A stretch of 64,000 bases of DNA, taken from NCBI RefSeq assembly GCF_003119195.2, contig NZ_CP022260.1, positions 713,501-777,500 of the forward strand, read 5' to 3'. Within the stretch, counting starts at the first letter, position 1. Each line of letters opens with the position of its first letter. Source of the stretch: Azospirillum baldaniorum (GTDB lineage Bacteria; Pseudomonadota; Alphaproteobacteria; Azospirillales; Azospirillaceae). This document shows, one piece after another, positions 41,266 to 49,297 of this stretch. The position numbers were made by a program, and so were the translations under genes. The notes under the pieces were generated by a model. It did no database searches, had not been told where the DNA came from, and saw nothing but the letters and a program-made list of their open reading frames with translations.

Positions 41266-42087
41266 ATGAAGCGCGCGCTCCGAACCGCCCTGATCGCCGG
41301 CGGCATCCTCGCCGGCGGCCTCGTCACCCTGACCGTGGGGGTGGTGGCCGCCCTGCCGGTGATCGCCGACCACATCCCCCTGGAACTGTCCCGAGTCGTG
41401 ATGAGCGACGGGCGGCGGCAGGTGGAGATGCAGGGCATGGTCCATGTCGCCAAGCCGGATTTCTACAGCGCGATCGCCCGCCACATCGCGCAGCGGCGCC
41501 AGGAAGGCTGGCTGGTCTTCTACGAGGAGGTCCGTCCCGACGATTCCTCCAACCCCGCCGGGGTGGCCGACGTGCTGCGCCGGCTCGGGGCGGACTGGAA
41601 CCCGGACAGCAAGCAGCATCCCTACGAGATGATGGCGAGCCTGCTCGGCGACGGGCTGGTGCTTCAGGACAACCGCGCCCTGATCGGCCCGCCGGGACCG
41701 GACGCCCGCAACGTCGACGTCACCCTGTCGCAACTGCTGGCCGCCCTGCCCCCCGACGATCCGGACGAGGCCGATCCGGAAACCATCGATCTGGCGCAGC
41801 TCCGGGACGAGTACGGCCAACTGCCGGGCTGGGTGCAGCGGCGCGTCCAGGCCGCCATCCGCATCATGCTGGCGACCACCGCGTCGGGCTCCATGGTGCG
41901 CGAGGCCCTGCCGCCCGCGCTGACCACCCTGCGCGAGGACAAGGTGGTGGCGGCGATCAAGGCCGAACCGGACCGCAACATCCTGATCCTCTACGGTCAG
42001 GTCCACATCGGCCACATCCAGACCATGCTGAAGGACGCCGACGCGCGGTGGCGGACGGTCTCCTCAAAGGCGATCCAGGCGTTCTGA
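41266..42087 (+). CDS. divergent TraB/GumN-like membrane-anchored protein
   Basis: A 273-residue protein. The N-terminus has one membrane helix (AGGILAGGLVTLTVGVVAAL), so the body is probably periplasmic. Two GxxH motifs occur where TraB/PrgY/GumN (Tiki-type) proteins have them: GMVHVAKPDFY (near 56) and YGQVHIGHIQTML (near 247). A VFYEEV strand follows the first, like the conserved acid after the first GxxH. These proteins are suspected metalloproteases. The rest is too divergent to be certain. ATG 41266 is chosen because it sits directly before the membrane helix. Confidence 0.55.
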   Translation: MKRALRTALIAGGILAGGLVTLTVGVVAALPVIADHIPLELSRVVMSDGRRQVEMQGMVHVAKPDFYSAIARHIAQRRQEGWLVFYEEVRPDDSSNPAGVADVLRRLGADWNPDSKQHPYEMMASLLGDGLVLQDNRALIGPPGPDARNVDVTLSQLLAALPPDDPDEADPETIDLAQLRDEYGQLPGWVQRRVQAAIRIMLATTASGSMVREALPPALTTLREDKVVAAIKAEPDRNILILYGQVHIGHIQTMLKDADARWRTVSSKAIQAF

Positions 42088-42123
42088 ACCGCGCTGGTCA
42101 CCCGCACTGGCACCCGATGCGGA

Positions 42124-42384
42124 TCACCAGATTTTGCGGGCCAGCTCCTCGCCGCGGGCGGTGAGCTCCTCGAAGCGGCGGCGGGCCTCATCCTCGGCAT
42201 GCCAGTCGCCGGGGGCAACGACGGCTTCGGCGGCATCCGGACGGTCCGGCGCGCTGGGACGGTCCCCCGCCTCCCCGTGGAGACCGTAGATCTGGCCGTC
42301 ACGCGCCTCGATCACGGCGTAGCGGCCGTCACGCTCGACGAGCCGGAAGCTGCCATGTTCCGATACGGTCCGGACCTTGGGCAT
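42124..42384 (-). CDS. small conserved-type protein, unknown
   Basis: An 86-residue protein. The first half is a beta-rich unit (TVSEHGSFRLVERDGRYAVI, then GQIYGLHGE) and the second a charged helix (AEDEARRRFEELTARGEELA). AGGGAAG lies about 8 bases ahead of ATG 42384. It is divergent from exbB, so its promoter shares the gap holding the Fur-type dyad. The family is not recognised. It may be a small ligand-binding or DNA-associated protein. Confidence 0.6.
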   Translation of the reverse strand: MPKVRTVSEHGSFRLVERDGRYAVIEARDGQIYGLHGEAGDRPSAPDRPDAAEAVVAPGDWHAEDEARRRFEELTARGEELARKIW

Positions 42385-42474
42385 CGCAATCTTCCCTTGC
42401 GGTTCACATGTCACGCCGTGAACAACCGGCGTGCCGCCCATTTGTCGCATAGCAGCAATATAGCACTTTATGGG

Positions 42475-42495
42475 TGCAAATGAGAGTCGTTCGCA
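42475..42495. promoter_or_regulatory. Fur-type operator ahead of exbB
   Basis: TGCAAATGA and TCGTTCGCA form a 21-base imperfect dyad (7 of 9 positions) around 42485. TGC-AAT-type symmetric sites are usual for alphaproteobacterial Fur. It lies 44 bases ahead of exbB, in the gap with the divergent small gene. Repression by iron is inferred. Confidence 0.6.
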
Positions 42496-42538
42496 CTATA
42501 CAGGAAGGAAGTCAGCCGCAAAGAAGTTCGAACCGCCA

Positions 42539-43480
42539 ATGTTCACAGCGCTTCACACCCGTTCCATCGCTGCGATGGCCGCCGCCGGCACCTTCCTGTC
42601 GAGCGGAGTTGGCTGGGCGCAGGGCACCCCCGCAACCAACGGCGGCGCTCCCGCGGCACCGGCTTCCACGGCAGCGCCTGTGACGGCGCCCGCCGCCGAC
42701 GCGCTGGCCGCCCCGCTGGCGGCGCCGGACGTTGCGGCGGGAGCGGCCGCCGGACTGGAGCATGTGACCGCCGCGACGGCGACGCTGCCGCACGACCTGT
42801 CCCCCTGGGGCATGTTCATGGCGGCGAGCCCGGTGGTGCAGGCGGTGATGATCGGGCTGGCGCTGGCCTCGGTGGCCACCTGGACCATCTTCCTCGCCAA
42901 ATCGGTGGAGCTGTCGAAGGCCAAGCGCAAGGCGCGGGCCTCCCTGGCGGCGCTGGAGCAGGCGCGTTCGCTGACCCAGGCGGCCGAGAGCATCGGCTTC
43001 GAGAAGACCCCGGCGACCGCCTTCCTGCGCGCCGTCATCGCCGAGGCCCACCAGTCCGCCGACGCCCCCTCGCAGGAGGGTCTGAAGGAGCGCGCGGCCT
43101 CCCGCCTGGAGCGGATCGAGGTGGCGGAGGGGCGGCGCATGATGCGCGGAACCGGCATCCTCGCCAGCATCGGCTCCACGGCCCCGTTCGTCGGGCTGTT
43201 CGGCACGGTGTGGGGCATCATGGTCAGCTTCATCGGCATCGCCAAGTCGCAGACGACCAACCTCGCCGTGGTGGCGCCGGGCATCGCCGAAGCGCTGCTG
43301 GCGACGGCCATCGGCCTCATCGCGGCCATCCCGGCGGTGGTGATCTACAACGGCTTCGCCCGCTCCATCGGCGGCTACCGCGCCCAGCTCGGCGACTCGT
43401 CGGCAGCGGTGCTGCGGCTGCTGAGCCGCGACATGGACCGCCGCGCCCTGCCGCGCACCGTGTCCAAGGCGGCGGAGTAA
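42539..43480 (+). CDS. exbB: TonB-system energizer ExbB
   Basis: A 313-residue membrane protein. A signal-like hydrophobic start and a long Ala/Pro linker (about 30-85) precede the ExbB core: a first helix (VVQAVMIGLALASVATWTIF) and the TolQ/ExbB signature IGSTAPFVGLFGTVWGIM, with a second pair of helices from about 225 (IAEALLATAIGLIAAIPAVV). It builds the proton-driven motor for TonB-dependent iron and other uptake. ATG 42539 is taken, since the longer ORF from 42470 would translate through the Fur dyad. It is first in exbB-exbD-tonB. Confidence 0.92.
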   Translation: MFTALHTRSIAAMAAAGTFLSSGVGWAQGTPATNGGAPAAPASTAAPVTAPAADALAAPLAAPDVAAGAAAGLEHVTAATATLPHDLSPWGMFMAASPVVQAVMIGLALASVATWTIFLAKSVELSKAKRKARASLAALEQARSLTQAAESIGFEKTPATAFLRAVIAEAHQSADAPSQEGLKERAASRLERIEVAEGRRMMRGTGILASIGSTAPFVGLFGTVWGIMVSFIGIAKSQTTNLAVVAPGIAEALLATAIGLIAAIPAVVIYNGFARSIGGYRAQLGDSSAAVLRLLSRDMDRRALPRTVSKAAE

Positions 43481-43484
43481 GACC

Positions 43485-43907
43485 ATGGCGGCGCGTCTGG
43501 ACGACGGCGACGATCTCACCGAGTCGCACGACATCAACGTCACGCCCTTCATCGACGTGATGCTCGTGCTGCTCATCATCTTCATGGTGGCGGCCCCGCT
43601 GGCGACGGTGGACGTGCCGGTGGACCTCCCGGCCTCGACCGCCCAGCCGCAGCCGCGGCCTGACAAGCCTCTGTTCCTGACCATCCAGGCCGACAAAAGC
43701 CTGTCGGTGGGCGACACGCCGGTGGCGCGGGAGTCCCTGGCGGCGGCGCTGGACGGGGTGACGAACGGCGACAAGGGCGCCCGCGTCTTCCTGCGCGCCG
43801 ACCGCAGCGTGGATTACGGCGCGCTGACCGAGGTGATGAACGCGCTGCGCGCCGCCGGCTATCTGAAGATCGCCCTGGTCGGGCTGGAAGGCGCGGCCGC
43901 GAAATGA
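43485..43907 (+). CDS. exbD: TonB-system protein ExbD
   Basis: A 140-residue ExbD. One membrane helix (FIDVMLVLLIIFMVAAPLAT) has the proton-carrying Asp24 at its start. The periplasmic domain has FLTIQADKSLSVGD and FLRADRSVDYGALTEVMNAL, typical of ExbD/TolR. It starts 4 bases after exbB and overlaps tonB by 4 bases (ATGA). Confidence 0.93.
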   Translation: MAARLDDGDDLTESHDINVTPFIDVMLVLLIIFMVAAPLATVDVPVDLPASTAQPQPRPDKPLFLTIQADKSLSVGDTPVARESLAAALDGVTNGDKGARVFLRADRSVDYGALTEVMNALRAAGYLKIALVGLEGAAAK

Positions 43908-44749
43908 GCGTGGCGACGTTCGATCCCAACGATCTGCCGGACGGCGAGGAGCGCACGGCACCCGCCCTGGCGCGCTGGGGCGGCAGTCTGGTGGTCGTGC
44001 TGGGCGCCCACGCCCTTCTGGCGCTCGCCGCTCTGTCCTGGCACGTCGCGATGGAAGAGGCGCCGGCCATGCCGCCCGCGGTGATGCTCGATCTGCCGCC
44101 GATGCCGGAAACGCCGGCCGCGGAGCCGCCGCCGACCCTGGAATCGATGCTCCCCGAACCGGAGCTGCCGCCCGAGCCGGTGATCGAGCCGGAACCGGAA
44201 CCCGAGCCCATCCCCGAGATCGCCCCGGAGCCGCCCCCGCCCGTCCCGGCGGAGGTTTCCTTGCCGGAGCCGCCGCCCAAACCGAAACCCAAGCCCAAGG
44301 AAGAGCCCAAGCCGAAGCCCAAGGCCGAGCCGCCGAAGCCGCGCCCCCAGCCGCAGGCGCCGCCCAAGCCGGTGACGGAAGCCCCGGCCAACGCCGCCCC
44401 CGCCGCCGCCCCGCCTTCGGGCGCCCCAGCCCAGGCGGCGCCGGTGCCGCGCAACAGCAACGCGCTGCCCACGTGGCACGGTGCCGTCCTCGGCCATCTG
44501 GAGCGTTACAAGCGCTACCCCCGCATCGCCCAGATGCGGCGCCAGCAGGGCGTTCCGCAGGTCCACATCACGCTCGACCGGCAAGGCCGGGTGCTGGCGG
44601 TGCGGCTGCACAAAGGTTCCGGCTTCGAGGCGCTGGACGAGGAGACGATCGCTCTGGTCGAACGCGCCTCGCCGCTCCCGGCCCCGCCGCCGGACGTGGC
44701 GCAGGACCGCATGGAGCTGGTGGTTCCGGTGCAGTATTTCCTGCGCTGA
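43904..44749 (+). CDS. tonB: energy transducer TonB
   Basis: A 281-residue TonB. A single N-terminal membrane helix (GGSLVVVLGAHALLALAALS) is followed by a long Pro-Glu then Pro-Lys spacer (about 55-170; EPEPEPEPIPEI, KPKPKPKEEPKPKPK) that spans the periplasm. The C-terminal TonB domain has LERYKRYPRIAQMRRQQG and VHITLDRQGRVLAVRLHKGS with YP as in the family, ending in VPVQYFLR. It transmits motor energy to outer-membrane receptors. It is third in the operon. Confidence 0.92.
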   Translation: MSVATFDPNDLPDGEERTAPALARWGGSLVVVLGAHALLALAALSWHVAMEEAPAMPPAVMLDLPPMPETPAAEPPPTLESMLPEPELPPEPVIEPEPEPEPIPEIAPEPPPPVPAEVSLPEPPPKPKPKPKEEPKPKPKAEPPKPRPQPQAPPKPVTEAPANAAPAAAPPSGAPAQAAPVPRNSNALPTWHGAVLGHLERYKRYPRIAQMRRQQGVPQVHITLDRQGRVLAVRLHKGSGFEALDEETIALVERASPLPAPPPDVAQDRMELVVPVQYFLR

Positions 44750-44796
44750 GCCGGTACACGCTTTGGCCGCTCAAGCGTGCATGACCTGGATACGCA

Positions 44797-45423
44797 TCAC
44801 GGTATGTGCATCCACAGGCGCATGAGTTCCGGAACCGTCCGGATGTCGAGTTTGCTGAGAATGTTCGCCCGGTGGGTCTCCACCGTGCGGACGCCGATTC
44901 CGAGGCGGATCGCGATGGCCTTGTTGGCGCAGCCCTCGACCATCAGCGCCGCGACATCCCGTTCGCGGGGGCTGAGAAGGGCCAGCTTTGCCAGGGCGGA
45001 CTCCGCGGCGGAGCGGTCCCGGCGCTGGTGGGCGTCGCGCTGCAAGGCCTCGTGGATGCGGCGCAGGAAGACGCCGTCGTCGAACGGCTTTTCCAGGAAA
45101 TCGACGGCTCCGGACCGGAAGGCGGTGACGGCGGAACTCACCTCGCCATGGGCGGTGATGATGATGACCGGCAGGCCGCAGCCGCGCCGGGACAGTTCCT
45201 CCTGAAGCTCCAGCCCATCCATGAAGGGCATGCGGAGGTCGGCCACCACGCAGCCCGGCTGCTCCGGGCTGTAGCGGTGCAGGAATTCCAGCGCGTTGAC
45301 GAAGGTGCGCACGGACAGGCCGGCCACCTCGACCAGAACGGAGAGCGCGTCGCGGACCGCTTCGTCGTCGTCGATGATGAAGACGGTCGGTTCGCCGGTG
45401 GAGGTTTTATCGGTCTGGGTCAT
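44797..45423 (-). CDS. FixJ/NarL-type response regulator
   Basis: A 208-residue regulator. The receiver domain (1-125) has FIIDDDEAVRDAL, phosphoacceptor Asp62 in VVADLRMPFMDGLE, IITAHGEVSSAV and FLEKPFDD, as in FixJ. A LuxR-type helix-turn-helix covers about 145-205 (LSPRERDVAALMVEGCANKA, VRTVETHRANILSKL). It overlaps the kinase gene by 17 bases, so they act as a pair. The targets are unknown. The convergent tonB gene ends 47 bases away. Confidence 0.9.
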   Translation of the reverse strand: MTQTDKTSTGEPTVFIIDDDEAVRDALSVLVEVAGLSVRTFVNALEFLHRYSPEQPGCVVADLRMPFMDGLELQEELSRRGCGLPVIIITAHGEVSSAVTAFRSGAVDFLEKPFDDGVFLRRIHEALQRDAHQRRDRSAAESALAKLALLSPRERDVAALMVEGCANKAIAIRLGIGVRTVETHRANILSKLDIRTVPELMRLWMHIP

Positions 45424-47104
45424 GGGATGGCCGGGTGTCTGAACGGGCTGCGGGCAGAAAGACCTGGAAAACGGAACCGGTCGAACCGGTGCGGCCGAGC
45501 CACAGCCTGCCGCCGTGGCTCTCGACGATCGAGCGGCAGATGGGCAAGCCGAGCCCCATGCCCGCCGGCTTCGTGGTGGCGAACGGCGAGTACAGATGGT
45601 CGACCATGCCCGCCGACACGCCGGGGCCGCTGTCCTCGACCTCGAAGGTCAGGCCGTCCGGCGGCGTGGCCCGGACCCGCAGGACGACCTCGCGCACCGG
45701 ACTGTCGGCCGCGGCGATGGCCTCGATGCTGTTGTGCACGAGGTTGAGGAGAACCTGCTCGATCTGGATGCGGTCGCACAGCACGAGGGGAAGCGGCTCG
45801 GCCATGTCCACCCGAAGCTGGACCCGGTTGTACGCCGCGTCCCCCCGCACCAGCGTCAGCGTCTCGCGCAGGATCTCGCTGGCCGATTCCGGCGCCAGTT
45901 GAAGCGATCCCTTGCTCAGGAAGGTGCGCAGCCCGCGAATGACCTCGCCCGCGCGCTCCGCCTGGATCACCGCCTTGTCGATGAGTTCGTGGGCGCGCGG
46001 CGGCGTGTCGTCGCCCTCCAGCAGGCGCTGGGCGGCGCGCGCGTAGCTGATGGCGGCCAGCAGCGGCTGATTCAACTCGTGGGCCAGGGCGGACGCCATC
46101 TCTCCGGTCACCGTGAGGCGGGAGAGATGGGCAAGCTCGGTCTGGTGTTCGCGCAGCCGGACCTCGACCTCGCGCCGCTCGCTGACCAGGGCGCCGAGGA
46201 ACAGGGCCGTGATGGCCAGGGCCAGCATCAGCGTCTGGTGATAAACCACCGCGCCCAGGGGAAGGCCGATCGCCTGCAGCCCGGCGATCAGGCCGCTCTG
46301 GATGGCCAGCGCCGCCAGCACCGCGCCCGGCAGGCCGTGCGACACCGCCACCCAGACGAGGGGCAGGAACAGCACATAGAACAGGTTGAACTGGCCGTCG
46401 CCGATGGGCAGGAAGACCAGCAGCAGGGCCGCGGCGATGGCCGCCGTCTGCGCGGCGGTGGGCGTCTTCGGCACGCTCCAGGCGGGAGTCTCGTCCGGTC
46501 GGTGCAGGAGGAGGACGAAGGGCGTGACCACGGCAATGCCGATGGCGTCGCCCAGCCAGTATTGGAAGGCCAGCGTCGGCAGATCGGCCGCGGGCAAGGC
46601 CCCGTCGAGGACGAACACGCCGACGAAGACGGGCGCCACGACGGCGGCGCTCAGGAAGGTGACGCCGACCAGCCAGCCGACGTCGCGCACCCGATTCAAC
46701 GCCAGACCGATCGCCACCCGGTGGCGCAGCACATGGGCCGCCGCCCCGTACCCGGCGACGATGGCGAGATTCGAGAGCAGCAGCGAGGAGATCGAGGCCG
46801 GATGCCCCCGCACCACCAGATCGGCCAGGATCAGCGTGGCGTAGACCATCGGCAGGCCGCGCGCGCCGGTCCACAGCAGAAGGGCCATGTAGAGCCCCGC
46901 CGGCGGGTTCCACGGCGTGATGTTGAGGCTCGGGCGGGGGTGGATGAAGGTCAGCCAGTCGATGGGCAGATAGGCCGCCAGGAAGGCGAGCGACAGCACG
47001 ACCATGTCCCGGCCGGTCAGGATGGCAGGCGCTCCCGTCGCACGGCTGGCGGGCGGAAAAGGCATCTCAAAACGGTCTTTCAGGCTGCACGGGCGCAACG
47101 GCAT
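45407..47104 (-). CDS. MASE1-domain sensor histidine kinase
   Basis: About 565 residues. An N-terminal MASE1 membrane sensor of about eight helices (about 35-310; NITPWNPPAGLYMALLLW is typical) is followed by a short linker, the H-box MASALAHELNQPLLAAISYA (near 335) and an HATPase domain with LLNLVHNSIEAI, VEDSGPGVS and GMGLGLPICRSIVESHGG. The H-box resembles FixL-type kinases, matching the FixJ-like partner, but no PAS/heme domain is present. The signal is unknown. Starts at 47104 and 47065 are both possible; neither has a strong ribosome site. Confidence 0.87.
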   Translation of the reverse strand: MPLRPCSLKDRFEMPFPPASRATGAPAILTGRDMVVLSLAFLAAYLPIDWLTFIHPRPSLNITPWNPPAGLYMALLLWTGARGLPMVYATLILADLVVRGHPASISSLLLSNLAIVAGYGAAAHVLRHRVAIGLALNRVRDVGWLVGVTFLSAAVVAPVFVGVFVLDGALPAADLPTLAFQYWLGDAIGIAVVTPFVLLLHRPDETPAWSVPKTPTAAQTAAIAAALLLVFLPIGDGQFNLFYVLFLPLVWVAVSHGLPGAVLAALAIQSGLIAGLQAIGLPLGAVVYHQTLMLALAITALFLGALVSERREVEVRLREHQTELAHLSRLTVTGEMASALAHELNQPLLAAISYARAAQRLLEGDDTPPRAHELIDKAVIQAERAGEVIRGLRTFLSKGSLQLAPESASEILRETLTLVRGDAAYNRVQLRVDMAEPLPLVLCDRIQIEQVLLNLVHNSIEAIAAADSPVREVVLRVRATPPDGLTFEVEDSGPGVSAGMVDHLYSPFATTKPAGMGLGLPICRSIVESHGGRLWLGRTGSTGSVFQVFLPAARSDTRPSHDPDR

Positions 47105-47161
47105 GGGTGGACGAGGCACGGACTATACGTCCAACCGGGCGTGTTCGCCTATGCGATGGGC

Positions 47162-47180
47162 GGGAGCCCGGCGGGCTCCC
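47162..47180 (-). terminator. hairpin after glutamate dehydrogenase
   Basis: GGGAGCCCG / CGGGCTCCC with a 1-base loop (probably opened to 3 or more in RNA), 19 bases after the gdh stop. There is no U-run, so it is a weak or rho-assisted end. Confidence 0.45.
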
Positions 47181-47198
47181 GTCCCCGCGACGCACGGA

Positions 47199-48458
47199 TC
47201 AGCCGACGAAGAACGGCTGCGTTCCATGCGCGGCGATGGCCTTCGACAGCCGTTCCAGCGCGTGGGCGTAGGCCGCCGTACGCATCGGAATGTCCTTGGT
47301 CGTGCCCATGTCCCAGACCCGGCGGCCCTCGGTCTCCATGATCACGCGAAGGCGCTCGTGAATCTCGTCGAGGCCCCAATAGTAGCCCTGGCGGTTCTGC
47401 ACCCACTCGAAGTAGGACACCGTCACGCCGCCGGCGTTCGCCAGGATGTCGGGCAGGACGATGACGCCGGCCTCGTTCAGGATGCGGTCGGCGTCCGGCG
47501 TGACCGGGCCGTTGGCGAGTTCCAGGACGACGCGCGCCTTGATGAGACCGGCGTTGCCCTTGTGGATCTGATCCTCCAGCGCCGCGGGAACCAGGATCTC
47601 GCACGGGGTGCCCAGCAGTTCGTCGCCGGTCACCGCACGGGCGCCGTTCCCGGTGTAGGCGGTCACCGAGCCGCCGTGCTCCTTGGCCGTCTGCACGGCC
47701 TGCGGGTCCAGCCCGTCCTCGCAGACGATGGCTCCGCGGGAATCGGACAGGCCGACGATGCGGTAGCCGTCCGCGTGCAGCAGGCGGGCGATGTGGAAGC
47801 CGGCGTTGCCGTAACCCTGGATCACCACCCGGCGGGCCGATCCGGACAGGCGCAGATCCTCTTCCAGATGCTTGATCAGGTAGTAGCCGCCGCGCGCGGT
47901 CGCGTCGTCGCGCCCGAGCGAACCGCCGAGCGGCAGCGGCTTGCCGGTGATGACCGCCGGGCTCGGCTGGCGGACGATGGAGCTGTACTCGTCGGCCATC
48001 CACCCCATGATCATGGAGTTGGTGTAGACGTCCGGCGCCGGGATGTCGCGGTCGGGTCCGATCATGCCGGCGAAGGCCTGGACATAGGCCCGCGACAGGC
48101 GCTCCAGTTCCGACTTGGACAGGCTGTGCGGATCGACCTTCACCGCGCCCTTGCCCCCGCCATAGGGCAGGTTCATCACCGCGCACTTGAAGGTCATCCA
48201 GAAGGCCAGCGTGGTCACCTCCTCCACGTTGGAACTCGGGTGGAAGCGGATGCCGCCCTTGGTCGGGCCGCGCGTGTCGTCGTAGCGGCACCGCCACGCC
48301 GGGAAGGAGCGCCGCGAACCGTCGTCCATGCGCACGGACAGGCGGACGCTCAACGTCTCCTTGGCGTATTTCAGTTTCTCGAGAACCTCGGAATCCACCT
48401 CGACGTGCTTGGCGGCTTCATCCAGGCGGCTCAGCGCCCCCGAAAGCAGATCGTCCAT
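47199..48458 (-). CDS. gdhA: glutamate dehydrogenase (Glu/Leu/Phe/Val dehydrogenase family)
   Basis: A 419-residue cytosolic enzyme, the usual length for hexameric GDH. The dimerisation and glutamate-site residues are present: TRGPTKGGIRFHPSSN, MNLPYGGGKGAVKVDP with the catalytic Lys, then DIPAPDVYTN. The Rossmann domain has VVIQGYGNAGFHIARLL (near 210), a GxGxxG variant that often goes with NAD preference; coenzyme use is not certain. It links glutamate and 2-oxoglutarate plus ammonium. The gene is alone and divergent from the gene at 48755, with a 296-base A/T-rich gap between. Confidence 0.92.
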   Translation of the reverse strand: MDDLLSGALSRLDEAAKHVEVDSEVLEKLKYAKETLSVRLSVRMDDGSRRSFPAWRCRYDDTRGPTKGGIRFHPSSNVEEVTTLAFWMTFKCAVMNLPYGGGKGAVKVDPHSLSKSELERLSRAYVQAFAGMIGPDRDIPAPDVYTNSMIMGWMADEYSSIVRQPSPAVITGKPLPLGGSLGRDDATARGGYYLIKHLEEDLRLSGSARRVVIQGYGNAGFHIARLLHADGYRIVGLSDSRGAIVCEDGLDPQAVQTAKEHGGSVTAYTGNGARAVTGDELLGTPCEILVPAALEDQIHKGNAGLIKARVVLELANGPVTPDADRILNEAGVIVLPDILANAGGVTVSYFEWVQNRQGYYWGLDEIHERLRVIMETEGRRVWDMGTTKDIPMRTAAYAHALERLSKAIAAHGTQPFFVG

Positions 48459-48754
48459 TCCTTTTCCCCATGGTTTCGGTCAGGAGCACCGAAGGTTGGC
48501 CGCATCTCCTTCCTGGAAGGTTCTGCTCACTTCCCCTTAGGCATATGACGGCCTTTTCTACTGGGGAATAACCCGGATCAAAATATCCGTATTACTACGG
48601 AAACTTGGTAACATGCTGAAAAACAGTGATAAATTTTTTACAGACCGATCTGCGCCTTGCGCTCCGTAATCATACGGATGGCCGCGGACAATGCCCGTGC
48701 GCGAGAGTTCATCCGGGCTTGAATCACCGCCGCCACGCAGTCGAGGACGCATCG

Positions 48755-49147
48755 ATGACCGAGGGAACCGACCGGCCGCTGATCTGGATCGGACGCATGG
48801 ATTACGGCCGCCTGCTGCGGGCCATGGACCGGCTGTCCGTGCAGGCCCCGGAGGTCTCGGCGTTCCTGTCGCGGGAGTTGGAGCGGGCGATCGTCCGCCC
48901 GGAAGGCGACCTCCCCCGGACGATCGTGCGCATGGGCAGCCGGGTGCTGTTCCGCCGCGACGACGGCATGCCGCCCGAATGGGGGGAACTGGTCTACCCG
49001 GACCAATCGCCCAAGGACGACCAGATCACCGTCGCCTCGCCGCTGGGGGTGGCCCTGCTCGGCCTCCGGGAGGGGGCCCACATGCCGTACAGCGATGCGG
49101 ACGGCGTCACGCGCCGGCTGATGATCGAGCGCATTCTCCCGGCCTGA
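48755..49147 (+). CDS. Rnk-like GreA/GreB C-terminal domain protein
   Basis: A 130-residue protein. The C-terminal half fits the GreA/GreB FKBP-like domain as in Rnk, the nucleoside diphosphate kinase regulator (RMGSRVLFRRDDG, ELVYPDQSPKDDQITVASPL, GVALLGLREG). The N-terminal helical part (DYGRLLRAMDRLSVQAPEVS) is short, like Rnk rather than Gre factors. It probably contacts RNA polymerase near the secondary channel. ATG 48755 with GAGGA upstream is preferred over the ORF start at 48626. The stop is 43 bases ahead of the Fur-type dyad. Confidence 0.82.
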   Translation: MTEGTDRPLIWIGRMDYGRLLRAMDRLSVQAPEVSAFLSRELERAIVRPEGDLPRTIVRMGSRVLFRRDDGMPPEWGELVYPDQSPKDDQITVASPLGVALLGLREGAHMPYSDADGVTRRLMIERILPA

Positions 49148-49189
49148 GCCGCCTTCCCGGAAGCGAACCCGCTTCGCTCTTCATTTGCA

Positions 49190-49208
49190 AATGCGAATGA
49201 ATCGCATT
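49190..49208. promoter_or_regulatory. Fur-type operator ahead of the DUF2325 gene
   Basis: AATGCGA (49190-49196) and TCGCATT (49202-49208) form a perfect 7-base dyad. ATTTGCAAAT just overlaps its left end and forms a second palindrome. The layout matches the exbB site. The A/T-rich strip stands out from the GC-rich flanks. Iron control of the gene at 49298 is inferred. Confidence 0.65.
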
Positions 49209-49297
49209 ATTAGTGGGGCATGTTCCGCTCCACGGCCCCGCTTGGCTCCGGACGGAACCGGAGACCCAACAGCCGAAACCAATCGGGGGCGGAGACG

